A stretch of DNA of 17,612 nt from DATKCJ01 sp035513275 (GCA_035513275.1 DATKCJ010000084.1:1-17612); one strand, 5' to 3'; shown: positions 7,360 through 16,073, counted from the stretch's first letter. Notes: generated by a model from the letters alone, not told the origin. Numbers and translations are program-made.

Positions 7360-9527
7360 ACCCGCCTGCGAGAAGCACTCGCTTGTTGGAGTGGCTGGTG
7401 GTCGCGGCGCTCTTCGCACTCACTCTCGGATCGAGATGGACGCTGATCGCGCAGCACGGAGTTCCTGTTCCGTTTCACGACCAATGGAGCGCCGAGGGCG
7501 AGGCGATCCTCGAGCCTTGGTTCGCGGGAGAACTGGGTTGGAAGGATTTCTTCAAGCCGAGCAACGAGCATCGGCCGGTCCTCACGCGACTTCTCGCATT
7601 CGCCGAGTTCCGGCTGACCGGCCAGTGGGACACGCGGACGCAAATGTTCGTGAACAGTTTCTTTTACGCACTCGCGGCGGTCGCGCTCTCCCTGCTCGCG
7701 AGGAGGATGTTTTCCACCGCCGGCTGGATGGTCGCGACTGTCGCACTCGCTTCTGTCTTCACGCTCCCAGGCAACTACGAGAACGCGGTCTGGGGATTTC
7801 AGCTCCACTTCTACCTCATGGTGCTCCTCGCCGTGCTGTATCTCGGCGGCACGTTCGGCACCTCGCGCGTCGACGCACGTTGGGTGGCCGCGCAGGCTGC
7901 GGGCGCACTGGGGCTCCTTTCGATAGCCGGAGGACTCCTCGCGCCGGTCGCCGCTGCGGGCATCGCCGCCGTGCGACTGGCGCGCCGGCGCGACGCCCAT
8001 GGGGTCGCCACCCTGTGCATGGCTGTCGCGCTTGCGCTTGTCGGCTGGTGGCTTCTTCCGCCCACGGCGGTGGGCGGTAAACTCGACGTATTCTCTTCAA
8101 CAATTCTCGTTGAGGCGCTCGTGAAGATGCTCGCGTGGCCGTCGCCGGTTGCACTGGCCGCGGCGCTTGTCCAATTGCCGTGGCTCATCGTCGCCGTGCG
8201 GACATTTGTCTCGCGCGAGGCCCGGCCGGCCGAACTCGTGCTCACAGCGCTCGGCGGCTGGGTCGTGATGCAGGCACTCGCGATTGCCTACGCGCGCGGC
8301 GCTTCGTTTCCTGAAATACCGCCGCGCTACACGGACATCCTGGTGATCGGGCTCGCGGCCAATGCGGCGTGTGCTGCGATTCTGGTTCGCGATAGCGCTC
8401 GAAAGCTCTTCCCCTTCGCCCTCTGCGCAGTCTGGCTTGCGACGGTCTCGGCAGGATTGTGGCACTTCAACCGACCCGCTCGGATCGGCCCGATCCTCGA
8501 GGTGCACGCCGATCTGCACCGGCGCACGTTGGCCGTCGTGCGCGACTACATCCGCACCGGCGATCCGGCGGCGCTTGGTCGCGACGCATTTGTCGCGCAC
8601 CATTTTCCGCCGGTCTCAACCATGCGGCGGCTTCTCGACAACCCCGGCATCCGCGCGAGCCTGCCGCCTGAGGTCCAGGGCGACGAATCGCAATCATCCT
8701 TGGAACGACTCGTCGCCCTTTGTCCGATCCGGTCGAAATGGCTCGGCTACATCTCGATGATTCTCCTGCCGGCGGCCGTGCTCGTCGCGATCTATCTCAT
8801 CCGACGCCAGCGAATCCCGGACGAATCGCTCAGGCCGACCCCGTGGTTCTATTCGGCATCCGTCATCGCGGCTGTCGCACTTGTGCTTGTCGCAGCAGGC
8901 ATGCGGCCGTGGGACTCCGATTCGCACCGTCGAATTTCTCAGGTTCTCGACGACGCAGGCACGGCGGCAACGGGGTTCGACGTCCCGGACGCCGCGGGCA
9001 GGATCTTCGCGCTGCCGGCGACGCCCGCAGGGTTGTTTTTTGGCACCTACATCGAGGGCGACGGCTTCACCGGAGAATTCGTCTCCTCCGAGTTCGCTGT
9101 CGACAGCCAGTTCCTGATCGTGCCGGTCACGGGTTATCCCAATGGCCCGGGTAACTCGCTTCGGTTCGATTTCCTCCGGGCAGACGGCACGGTTCAATCG
9201 ACAACAGCCTTCAGCGACAATACCCCCGGGGAAAAGGTTCTTCCGTGGATGGTCACCGTCCGCGCAAGCCCTGGCGCGCGAGCGCGGATAGTGCTCACAG
9301 ACGGCTCGACCGAGCCGCGCGGATGGCTCGGTGTTGGCACACCGCGCCTGACCGACGATCCCGCGGCAGCCCGCCGCATGGGCGGGGACCTCGGATCGAT
9401 CGGCGCGGAGAACGCGCGCCGGTTTCCCGCAACACTGCTCGTTGCTTCGGTCTTCTGCGCGATCGCGGGCCTCGTCGAACGCCTCGCTGCACGCCGCCGC
9501 GACCTTGCATCCGCCGTGGCGCATTGA
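7356..9527 (+). CDS. Polytopic membrane protein with DQW and NEHR motifs (paralogue 2), possible GT-C-like transferase
   Basis: The 723-residue protein is a longer paralogue of the product at 4115-5989. Shared blocks include VPFHDQW (D42), SNEHR (N70-R73), GQWD, a YEN..GFQ..FYL segment and PRYTD (R324-D327). A block after the main membrane domain, STMRRLLDNPGIRASLP, matches QFLSDPAISSLMP in paralogue 1. It differs by two extra membrane helices (about 462-480 and 500-515) between that block and the beta-rich domain (about 516-690), and again ends in a membrane anchor. Both beta domains contain an F-V-S strand and a GW.....P stretch. The role could be glycan transfer or polymer handling at the membrane; this is inference. 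The start overlaps the upstream stop by ATGA; the next gene follows after 25 bases. Confidence 0.75.
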   Translation: MNPPARSTRLLEWLVVAALFALTLGSRWTLIAQHGVPVPFHDQWSAEGEAILEPWFAGELGWKDFFKPSNEHRPVLTRLLAFAEFRLTGQWDTRTQMFVNSFFYALAAVALSLLARRMFSTAGWMVATVALASVFTLPGNYENAVWGFQLHFYLMVLLAVLYLGGTFGTSRVDARWVAAQAAGALGLLSIAGGLLAPVAAAGIAAVRLARRRDAHGVATLCMAVALALVGWWLLPPTAVGGKLDVFSSTILVEALVKMLAWPSPVALAAALVQLPWLIVAVRTFVSREARPAELVLTALGGWVVMQALAIAYARGASFPEIPPRYTDILVIGLAANAACAAILVRDSARKLFPFALCAVWLATVSAGLWHFNRPARIGPILEVHADLHRRTLAVVRDYIRTGDPAALGRDAFVAHHFPPVSTMRRLLDNPGIRASLPPEVQGDESQSSLERLVALCPIRSKWLGYISMILLPAAVLVAIYLIRRQRIPDESLRPTPWFYSASVIAAVALVLVAAGMRPWDSDSHRRISQVLDDAGTAATGFDVPDAAGRIFALPATPAGLFFGTYIEGDGFTGEFVSSEFAVDSQFLIVPVTGYPNGPGNSLRFDFLRADGTVQSTTAFSDNTPGEKVLPWMVTVRASPGARARIVLTDGSTEPRGWLGVGTPRLTDDPAAARRMGGDLGSIGAENARRFPATLLVASVFCAIAGLVERLAARRRDLASAVAH

Positions 9528-9552
9528 TTCCTTCGTACTCAAACCACCGTCC

Positions 9553-10611
9553 ATGTCGAAACGAATCCTTGTCACCGGCTCGTCGGGTCTGATCGGCTCC
9601 GAGGTCTGTCAGTTCTTCGCCGCGAAGGGATTTGAAATCCATGGCTTGGACAACAACCAGCGCGCCGTGTTCTTCGGGCCCCAGGGCGACACGCGCTGGA
9701 ACCAGCAGCGCCTTCAGTCGGAGATCCGCGGCTACGTGCACCACGAGATCGACATCCGTGATCGTGTCGGCGTGCGCGAACTGATGAAGACGGTGAAGCC
9801 GTCGGTGATCGTTCACACCGCGGCCCAGCCGTCGCACGACCGCGCCGCGGCGATTCCGTTTGACGATTTCGACACGAACGCGGTCGGCACTCTCAACCTT
9901 CTCGAGGCGGCGCGCAACGAGTGCCCCGAGGCACCGTTCGTCCACATGTCGACGAACAAGGTCTACGGCGACGCTCCGAACCGGATCGCGCTGCGCGAAC
10001 TCGACACGCGCTGGGACTACGCCGACCCGGCCTACGAGCACGGCATCCCGGAAACGTTCACGATCGACCAGTCGAAGCACTCGCTCTTCGGCGCATCGAA
10101 GGCCGCCGCCGACATCGTTGTGCAGGAGTACGGTCGCTACTTCGGAATGCCCACGTGCTGCCTTCGCGGCGGCTGCCTGACCGGGCCGAATCACTCGGGT
10201 GTCGAGCTGCACGGTTTTCTCTCCTACCTCGTGAAGTGCAACCTCGAGGGCCGTGAATACCGCATCTTCGGCTACAAGGGCAAGCAGGTGCGCGACAACA
10301 TCCACTCGCTCGACGTCGCGCGGTTCATGTTCGCATTTGTGGAGGCACCGCGCGCGGGCGAGGTCTACAATCTCGGCGGAGGCAAGGCGAACTCGTGCTC
10401 GATCCTCGAGGCGTTCAATATCGCCGAACAGTTCACCGGCAAGGGGCAGGTGCATACCTACGTCGACCAGAACCGCGCGGGCGATCATATCTGCTATTAC
10501 TCCGACCTGCGGAAGATGCGCGCGCACTACCCAGCGTGGGACATCACCGTGAGTTTCGAGGAAACGATCCGGCAAATCGTCGAGGCGTGGCGCATGCGCC
10601 AGCCGGCTTGA
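9553..10611 (+). CDS. NAD-dependent epimerase/dehydratase, CDP-paratose (tyvelose) 2-epimerase-like
   Basis: The 352-residue extended SDR protein begins with the cofactor motif GSSGLIG (9-15) and continues with GLDNNQRAVFFGPQGDTRW, HTAAQPSHDRAAAIPFDDF, MSTNKVYGD and LRGGCLTGPNHSGVELHGF, blocks I associate with the CDP-paratose/tyvelose 2-epimerase-like family of surface-glycan clusters. Such enzymes interconvert nucleotide-activated sugars in the cytoplasm. The candidate catalytic Ser is S133. The usual YxxxK is F179-G-A-S-K183, so the SDR tyrosine is absent; I recall this as typical of this subfamily rather than a mutation in this copy. ATG 9553 is chosen because the Rossmann strand starts there; the frame is open upstream into the previous gene. 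It sits in the operon 25 bases after the membrane protein and 19 before the next gene. Confidence 0.86.
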   Translation: MSKRILVTGSSGLIGSEVCQFFAAKGFEIHGLDNNQRAVFFGPQGDTRWNQQRLQSEIRGYVHHEIDIRDRVGVRELMKTVKPSVIVHTAAQPSHDRAAAIPFDDFDTNAVGTLNLLEAARNECPEAPFVHMSTNKVYGDAPNRIALRELDTRWDYADPAYEHGIPETFTIDQSKHSLFGASKAAADIVVQEYGRYFGMPTCCLRGGCLTGPNHSGVELHGFLSYLVKCNLEGREYRIFGYKGKQVRDNIHSLDVARFMFAFVEAPRAGEVYNLGGGKANSCSILEAFNIAEQFTGKGQVHTYVDQNRAGDHICYYSDLRKMRAHYPAWDITVSFEETIRQIVEAWRMRQPA

Positions 10612-10630
10612 ATCCGCGGGTGGGCGAGGC

Positions 10631-12262
10631 ATGACCGAAGTCCTGCACGTCCTTCACGCAGTCGGACTCGGCGTTCTGTTCGTGGGACTCTGCGCGGGCA
10701 GCGGCGCGGTCGCGGCGAAGTGGCTGAGCCTGCACGATGCGTTCGTCGTTCCTCTGGGGTTCGGATGCACGGCACTCGCGGGCATGATCTCGTTCTGCGG
10801 CTGGTGGATTTCTCCGGCAGTCGGAAACGTCGTCTCGCTCATTCTCGTCGGCGGCGGCGTAGCGCTCACTGCATCACAGGCTGCAGAAGCGAAAACACGG
10901 AGCGCATTTCGAGTGTCATTGCCCGCGATTGTCGCGACCTTGCTGCTCGCAGGCGCATGGATTTGCTTCGTGCATGCGGCGGGCGTGCCCGCCGCGTCTC
11001 GGTTCACCAACCCGCTGCCAGTCGACGACCAATTGCCTCGGATGCTGGCCGACCGACTGGCCTCGGGGGATCTCGAAGGGCCACTCGTCGGCGACTGGCT
11101 GATGAGCGATCGTCCGCCACTCCAGGCAGGCGTGCTTCTCCTGTTAAGGCCGTTCGGCGCCGGCTCGGGTTTGGCGCACGAAGCGGTCTCGACACTCTGC
11201 CAACTCGGCTGGCTCCCGGCACTCGCCGCGCTCGGCTACGCGCTTGGGATCGGCTCGCGAGGAATCGCAACAGGCATCTTCTTCGCCGCGACTTCGGGAT
11301 TTTTCGTCCTCCATTCAGTCTACACGTGGCCGAAGCTCATGGCCGCGTCATTGTTCATCACCGCGGTCGCGGTCGTGTTGCGGTTCAACCAAGCGAGTGA
11401 CACGAAGCCCGCGCGTGTCGCGATCGCGACCGGGGCTTTGCTCGCTCTGGCGTTGCTGGCGCACGGCGGTGTGTGGTTTTCAATCCTCGCGCTTCCCGCG
11501 CTCCCTGCGGCGTGGACCGCGTTGCGGCGATTCGGCGCGAAGGGAGTCATCATCCTCGTGCTCGTGTTCGCGGCAGTGGGAGCGCCTTGGTCGGCGTTCA
11601 AGCGTTTCGTCGATCCGCCGGGCAACCGGCTCGTGAAATGGCATCTCGCCGGAGCCGTCGAAGTCGACAGTCGGTCCTCGCTTGAAGCGATTCGCGACTC
11701 ATATTCCGAAAAGCCGGCAGCAGATCTTTGGCACGCGCGCGTCGTAAACTTTCATTTCATCGCCGGCTTCCTCGGTCGGCACGAGGGCGAGAAATGGGGC
11801 GAATACATCCGGCGCCTGCAGTTCTTCCATTTCCTGCCCTCCGTCGGGCTGCCGTTGCTTGGCATCTGCTGGCTGGTGTTCGCGCGAGTACGCGGAGGCG
11901 CGACCGAAACCGGAGCAGCCGGTCTGGTCGCACACGCGGCGGCGACGGTGCTCGTGTGGCTCTCGCTGATGTTTCAACTCGGCGGCACGATCGTCCACCA
12001 CGGCAGCTTCGCGCCTGTCGCGCTGCTGATGTTTCTAGGAGGTGCGGCGATGAATCGCTGGCACGTCGCGATTCTCAGTGTGGCGGCGATCCTCCACGTC
12101 GCCGTGTTCCTTGTAGGCTGGATCGTCACAACCCCGCCGGCTGGAGACGCACACTTGAATCCCGCGCTGCTGGCCGCAGCCGCAGTCTTGATGCTCGGAG
12201 CGCTTGTCGCCCTGCGCTCTCTCTCACGCCACTCCGTCAGGTTCGGCGCGCAAGGCTCCTGA
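10631..12262 (+). CDS. Polytopic membrane protein, possible GT-C-like transferase
   Basis: The 543-residue protein is strongly hydrophobic, with roughly a dozen membrane segments by eye and no large soluble domain. After three to four helices comes a conserved-looking loop with PVDDQLPRMLADRL (D132-D133) and SDRPPLQAG (S159-R161). Aspartates in an outer loop followed by R-P-P are seen in several bacterial membrane glycan transferases of GT-C type. It does not share the DQW/NEHR pattern of the two other membrane proteins in the operon and I do not recognise a named family. The start follows ggcgagg, a weak ribosome binding site. The gene is the last of the rightward operon and its 3' end overlaps the convergent radical SAM gene by 26 bases. 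Confidence 0.68.
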   Translation: MTEVLHVLHAVGLGVLFVGLCAGSGAVAAKWLSLHDAFVVPLGFGCTALAGMISFCGWWISPAVGNVVSLILVGGGVALTASQAAEAKTRSAFRVSLPAIVATLLLAGAWICFVHAAGVPAASRFTNPLPVDDQLPRMLADRLASGDLEGPLVGDWLMSDRPPLQAGVLLLLRPFGAGSGLAHEAVSTLCQLGWLPALAALGYALGIGSRGIATGIFFAATSGFFVLHSVYTWPKLMAASLFITAVAVVLRFNQASDTKPARVAIATGALLALALLAHGGVWFSILALPALPAAWTALRRFGAKGVIILVLVFAAVGAPWSAFKRFVDPPGNRLVKWHLAGAVEVDSRSSLEAIRDSYSEKPAADLWHARVVNFHFIAGFLGRHEGEKWGEYIRRLQFFHFLPSVGLPLLGICWLVFARVRGGATETGAAGLVAHAAATVLVWLSLMFQLGGTIVHHGSFAPVALLMFLGGAAMNRWHVAILSVAAILHVAVFLVGWIVTTPPAGDAHLNPALLAAAAVLMLGALVALRSLSRHSVRFGAQGS

Positions 12263-13277
12263 TCTCGGCGAAGTAGGTCCCCGGGTCGGCGATGTTCGCG
12301 AGATTGAAGCGGCACAGGTGTTCGGGAATCTGCTCGATTACCATCAGCCCGTCCCAGCGCAATCGCAGGCGCAGCGGCTCGTCGGGCATGTTCCTCGCCA
12401 CTTCCGCGGGCGATGGAGCCGGCGAGGCGATCGCGTTGTCGGCAGCGCCAAATGAAGTCTCGGTGTGAACGTATTCGGCGAGCCCACGCTTCTCCTTGAA
12501 GTCGTCCCAGACTCCTGCCTGGGGTCCCGCCAGGGCGACTCGCTGCGCGGCAACTCCCGGCGCTAGCGCTTTCTCGATCGTGCGCCATCCGTCGAGGCTG
12601 AGCACGTGTTCCTCACCCCACTCGGCGACGTGCGGGAAGTAGTAGATAAAGCGCACCTCGTGAGTGTCGCCGCCGTAAACATCCACGCCGCGCTGGACGA
12701 GACCGGGAATCGACGCCGCGTTGTCGCGGAACGCCATCGTGATGAAATGCAGGCTCGGTCGCACGGTGTGACGCGCAAGAATCGCGCGAAACCTCAGAAG
12801 GTTGTCCTTGAACACTTCCCACCGGCCGCCCACACGCAGAGCGCGAAAGAGGTCGGGATCGTCGGTGTCGAACGATACGCGCACCTGTGCGATTCCCGAT
12901 AAAGCGAGCCGCTCGAGCATCTCGTCGGGAAGACGCTTGCAGAAATTCGTCGTGAAGCTGATCCGGTCGCGAAGTCCGGGCGGGACCGCCTCGATCATCT
13001 CAATGAACTCCGGGTGCAGCGTCGGCTCGTGAAGGCACGAGAGCCACATGTGCCCGCGCGCCACATGCGGAAGCATCGCGAAGGTCCGCTTGAAAAGGTC
13101 CATCGGCATCGTCGTGAGCCGGCGGATGTTCGCGTAATCAACGAGACAGAACGGACAGCGGAGATTGCAGTTGTTGACGATGTCGCCCGCGACGAGCGCG
13201 ACCGCAGGCTCGGCGGTCTGCGCCGGCTCGGCGCTCGGACTTTTGGCCCCGCTGTCGGGCTGGTTGGGCGTGCTCAT
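12237..13277 (-). CDS. Radical SAM protein
   Basis: The 346-residue protein has the iron-sulfur motif CNLRCPFC (C37, C41, C44; CX3CX2C), which binds the [4Fe-4S] cluster that reductively cleaves S-adenosylmethionine. A partial TIM-barrel pattern follows, with LSCLHEPTLHP (the usual GGEP-like strand, here CLHEP) and ITFTTN-like ISFTTNFCKRL, then VRVSFDTDD. A C-terminal region with a lone Cys in LCRFNLANI resembles a reduced SPASM segment, but extra cluster cysteines are lacking. ATG 13277 is chosen because the upstream 22 codons look non-coding. The first 25 residues are Pro/Ala-rich. Fourth in a leftward block after a methyltransferase, it could modify a sugar, lipid or peptide; the substrate is unknown. 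Its 3' end overlaps the convergent membrane protein gene. Confidence 0.83.
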   Translation of the reverse strand: MSTPNQPDSGAKSPSAEPAQTAEPAVALVAGDIVNNCNLRCPFCLVDYANIRRLTTMPMDLFKRTFAMLPHVARGHMWLSCLHEPTLHPEFIEMIEAVPPGLRDRISFTTNFCKRLPDEMLERLALSGIAQVRVSFDTDDPDLFRALRVGGRWEVFKDNLLRFRAILARHTVRPSLHFITMAFRDNAASIPGLVQRGVDVYGGDTHEVRFIYYFPHVAEWGEEHVLSLDGWRTIEKALAPGVAAQRVALAGPQAGVWDDFKEKRGLAEYVHTETSFGAADNAIASPAPSPAEVARNMPDEPLRLRLRWDGLMVIEQIPEHLCRFNLANIADPGTYFAEIRSLARRT

Positions 13278-13412
13278 CTCGATCGAATCCGTGAAGTGTT
13301 CAGCCGCTTCCCCGCCTGTCGAGGCCAATGCTCGCCAACCCAATACGGACGGTCGCGAGTCGTGCCCGGCCGCTGCGCCCCTTGGGAAATTCGCGAACGC
13401 GCTGTGCCGAGT

Positions 13413-14168
13413 TCAGAACCTTCGCGCGTCCGCACGCAGGCCTTTCGACGACCAGAGCGCTTTCCATCGCGCGCCAATGCGTTTGTGCACGCGGGCGACC
13501 ACGAGAAATCCGTTCGGATTCGATGAAGGAAATTCCTCAACCTTCTCGACGACTTCGATCGCTCCGTCCCAAAGCGACTCGAGATTCCCTGCCTCGATGA
13601 GCGCGACCCCGCTTGAAACTTCAAAGGTGTGAAAGTGGATGTTGATCTCCAGGCCCGCCGCCACGCTGCGATGGTAGGTCGTGGCCAGTTCGTCGCGCGC
13701 GCTCTTCTCGTTGGCCGGATCCGTCGCGGGGGAGAATGTTGCCCAGTCAACACCGTAGACGAAGTCGTCGATGTGGGTCGCGTCGCTCTGCGTTGTGCCG
13801 TTGCGGTAATCGTCGAGCATGTGCGCGACTTCCGTGAGCGGGCGGCGATGATCAAACGTGCGGCGCCGGTCAGGCACGACCATGTAGATGCAGCCGCCGT
13901 GCTCGAGGACGCGAAACCACTCCGCGAGTGCGGCAAGCGGGTTCGCGACATGCTCGAGCACGTGGGAGCTCGCGACGTATTTGAGCGAGGAGTCGTGAAA
14001 CGGCAGCTCGCATGCATCGCCATGGTAGTCGGCGTGGGTCGGCTCGTTCGCATAGACCGCGAACCGGTCGACATAAACCGGCTTGATGCCGGGGATCGGC
14101 GTTTTGAAAGCGCCGATCTCGACGCCGGCGCCCGAGAGATAGCGTGGAGCTAGATCGGCGTGTTCCAT
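13413..14168 (-). CDS. SAM-dependent class I methyltransferase
   Basis: The 251-residue protein has the class I methyltransferase fold signature: motif I GVEIGAF (15-21), a following YVDRFAVY strand, an acidic residue in GDACELPFHDSSLKYV, and SSHVLEHVANPLAAL with the EH typical of motif IV. WFRVLEHGGCIYMVVPDR continues the pattern. Such proteins transfer a methyl group from S-adenosylmethionine; the sugar or other acceptor cannot be told. The start codon lies one base from the stop of the acyltransferase upstream, so the genes are tightly coupled. A 135-base spacer follows before the radical SAM gene. Confidence 0.8.
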   Translation of the reverse strand: MEHADLAPRYLSGAGVEIGAFKTPIPGIKPVYVDRFAVYANEPTHADYHGDACELPFHDSSLKYVASSHVLEHVANPLAALAEWFRVLEHGGCIYMVVPDRRRTFDHRRPLTEVAHMLDDYRNGTTQSDATHIDDFVYGVDWATFSPATDPANEKSARDELATTYHRSVAAGLEINIHFHTFEVSSGVALIEAGNLESLWDGAIEVVEKVEEFPSSNPNGFLVVARVHKRIGARWKALWSSKGLRADARRF

Positions 14169-14169
14169 T

Positions 14170-15291
14170 TCAAAGTGTCCGCGGCGACCGACTCCGGCTG
14201 ATCGCGAACCGCTCGCGCAGGTTCATCATCGGGCGTTCAAACCAGCGGTAAACGACCGCGGACAAACCTAGGCAGACCACCCAGTATGCGACAGTCGCCG
14301 CCCATCCGTTGAAGGCACTGCGTTCATACCACCCGTCTGTCCGATGGATCAGGACGTATCCGACCGGAAGATTGATGAGATACAAGGCATAGGACCAAAG
14401 CGCCACGCGCTGCACGCCGCGCACGAGCCACCGACCCGCGGACGCTGTGGCGTTGGCCCCCCACGGCAACAGAAGTGCAAACCCGAAAGGAATCAGGCAG
14501 AAGAGCCAGGTCTTGGCGAAGTAGGACTGGTCCAGGTTCACTTTGAAGAGCATCTGGTAGTTCCAGTAGGAGAGCGCGAGCCCGGCAATCAGCGCGATCC
14601 ATCTCACCTGACGGAATCGCTCCCGGTATCTGTGCTGCAACCACGCGGCGATGATCCCGTAAATCAACGCGTCGAGCCGCAGCGTCGTGACCATGCGGAT
14701 CTCGAAGGACCAATCCCCCTCCCCCGCGGCGCCCATTCGCAACAAGAGCGGAACCACGAGCATGATCGCGGCCGTCGCCAGCACACCGCGGCTGAACGTG
14801 CCCAACAAGAGCCGGAACACGAGAATCCCCAGCGGTGTGAACAGGTAGAACCACTCCTCGATCGCCAGCGTCCACGACTCGAGGAAGAACGGCAGCGGCG
14901 GCCCCACAAAACTCTGCGTGAAGATCAAGAATCGCGGGAGATATTCCGACCAGGGAGGGCGCCCGCCCATGACGTAGATCATGAACGGAATGTTGAGCGC
15001 CAGAAACAGGAAGTAATTCGGAAGCGTGCGGAACCAGCGCCGGATGAGGAACCCGAAGAGAGCGCGCGGCCCGGTGAAGTCCGCCTCCATCCGCATCAAG
15101 ATGCCGCCGATCAGGAAGCCGCTGAGCACGAAGAAGAGCTCTGCTCCAAACGAGCTCAGATGCCCGAGCTTCCAACCGTAAACCGGCGTGTGGCGCCCTA
15201 TGAGCGGGAGCCCGTGCGCGAGGACGACGAAGACGATCGCCACCGCACGGATGAGATCCAATCCGAAGATGCGATTGGTAGGTCCGTTCAT
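14170..15291 (-). CDS. Acyltransferase 3 family membrane O-acyltransferase
   Basis: The 373-residue integral membrane protein starts MNGPTNRIFGLDLIRAVAI and has the acyltransferase-3 (OafA/YrhL-like) pattern. R15 and the catalytic-type H26 lie in the first helix (IVFVVLAHG), followed by GAELFFVLSGFLIGG, RRWFRTLPNYF and SWTLAIEEWFYLF. About ten membrane helices are evident, and the length is normal for a family member without an extra SGNH domain. These proteins acetylate or otherwise acylate sugars of O-antigens, capsules and exopolysaccharides. The true start is 15291; the open frame further upstream to 15711 is an antisense artefact of the neighbouring methyltransferase. Its position between two methyltransferases suggests a decoration block for the glycan made by the central operon. 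Confidence 0.88.
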   Translation of the reverse strand: MNGPTNRIFGLDLIRAVAIVFVVLAHGLPLIGRHTPVYGWKLGHLSSFGAELFFVLSGFLIGGILMRMEADFTGPRALFGFLIRRWFRTLPNYFLFLALNIPFMIYVMGGRPPWSEYLPRFLIFTQSFVGPPLPFFLESWTLAIEEWFYLFTPLGILVFRLLLGTFSRGVLATAAIMLVVPLLLRMGAAGEGDWSFEIRMVTTLRLDALIYGIIAAWLQHRYRERFRQVRWIALIAGLALSYWNYQMLFKVNLDQSYFAKTWLFCLIPFGFALLLPWGANATASAGRWLVRGVQRVALWSYALYLINLPVGYVLIHRTDGWYERSAFNGWAATVAYWVVCLGLSAVVYRWFERPMMNLRERFAISRSRSPRTL

Positions 15292-15374
15292 CGGCAGCCG
15301 GCAATCGCGAGAACGGCTCGGCCAGCGCCGGAACGGTGAAGGCAAAGAGTCGAAACGGCCGAATGCATCGACTG

Positions 15375-16073
15375 CTAGCTCGTGCGGAACGGCTCCTTCG
15401 TCGCGTGCATCATCACCGCCGGCCCGTTCGGGGTCGTTTCGAAGTTCAGGAGATGCAGGTCTTGAAAACCCGCGGCCCGGACCATGTCGCAAAGACTGCC
15501 GATCGTCGGGAAGAACGACTCCGTGCGCACGGCGGCGAGCACGTGGTCGGTCGGACCCTCGACGTAGATCCGGCCCCTGTATCCGCTGTCGCTCATCGAG
15601 GCATCGGACTCGGCGCAAATCTGAGTCCATATCCAAAGCCCGCCGCTGATCGCGCCGACTCGCGCGAGGAAACGCCACGGTTCGCGCAGGTGATAAAGCA
15701 GGCCGATGCAAACCGTGAGGTCGAAGCTTCCCAGATCGGAGAGCTCCGCCGTCTCAAGGTCGAGACACCTGAAATCCGGCGGTCTGATCCCCGCGACCGA
15801 TGTGAGCAAACGAGCGCGGGCGAGGTTGGCCTCGCGCACATCGACGGCCGTGATTCCGGCCATCGGATACACGCGGCCGAGGAGCGCGGTGTGTCCGCCC
15901 TCAAGGCATCCGCACTCAAGGATCCGACGCGCGCGCGGCACGAACACCGGCAGGCGGGTGATCCGCTCGTCGTTTGTCGCGTCGTAGGTGCCGCCGAATT
16001 GCCGGCCGCATGTGCGAAAGCCTGTGATCCACGGACCAAGTTCCTCCACCTGCCGAGCAAGATCGTCGATCAT
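15375..16073 (-). CDS. SAM-dependent class I methyltransferase
   Basis: The 232-residue protein begins MIDDLARQVEELGPW, matching the V-x-x-L-G-P-W start common to a class of small-molecule methyltransferases. Motif I is ILECGCLEGG (51-60), then TAVDV, a D-L-E-T-A-E segment, and FDLTVCIGLLYHL. The last block recalls CmoB-like and other small class I enzymes. It transfers a methyl group from S-adenosylmethionine to an unknown acceptor. An alternative in-frame ATG at 16118 would add 15 residues that look non-conserved, so I prefer 16073. It is the first gene of the leftward block; the acyltransferase follows after an 83-base gap, and the epimerase at 16193 is divergent. Confidence 0.8.
   Translation of the reverse strand: MIDDLARQVEELGPWITGFRTCGRQFGGTYDATNDERITRLPVFVPRARRILECGCLEGGHTALLGRVYPMAGITAVDVREANLARARLLTSVAGIRPPDFRCLDLETAELSDLGSFDLTVCIGLLYHLREPWRFLARVGAISGGLWIWTQICAESDASMSDSGYRGRIYVEGPTDHVLAAVRTESFFPTIGSLCDMVRAAGFQDLHLLNFETTPNGPAVMMHATKEPFRTS

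Noticed and set aside
9295..10632. Minus-strand open frame of 445 codons across the epimerase
   Set aside because: It is a shadow of high-GC coding on the plus strand, where a well-recognised epimerase lies.
15292..15711. N-terminal extension of the acyltransferase frame
   Set aside because: The extension is Arg-rich with no domain pattern and is antisense-like to the neighbouring methyltransferase; the acyltransferase-3 fold begins right after ATG 15291.
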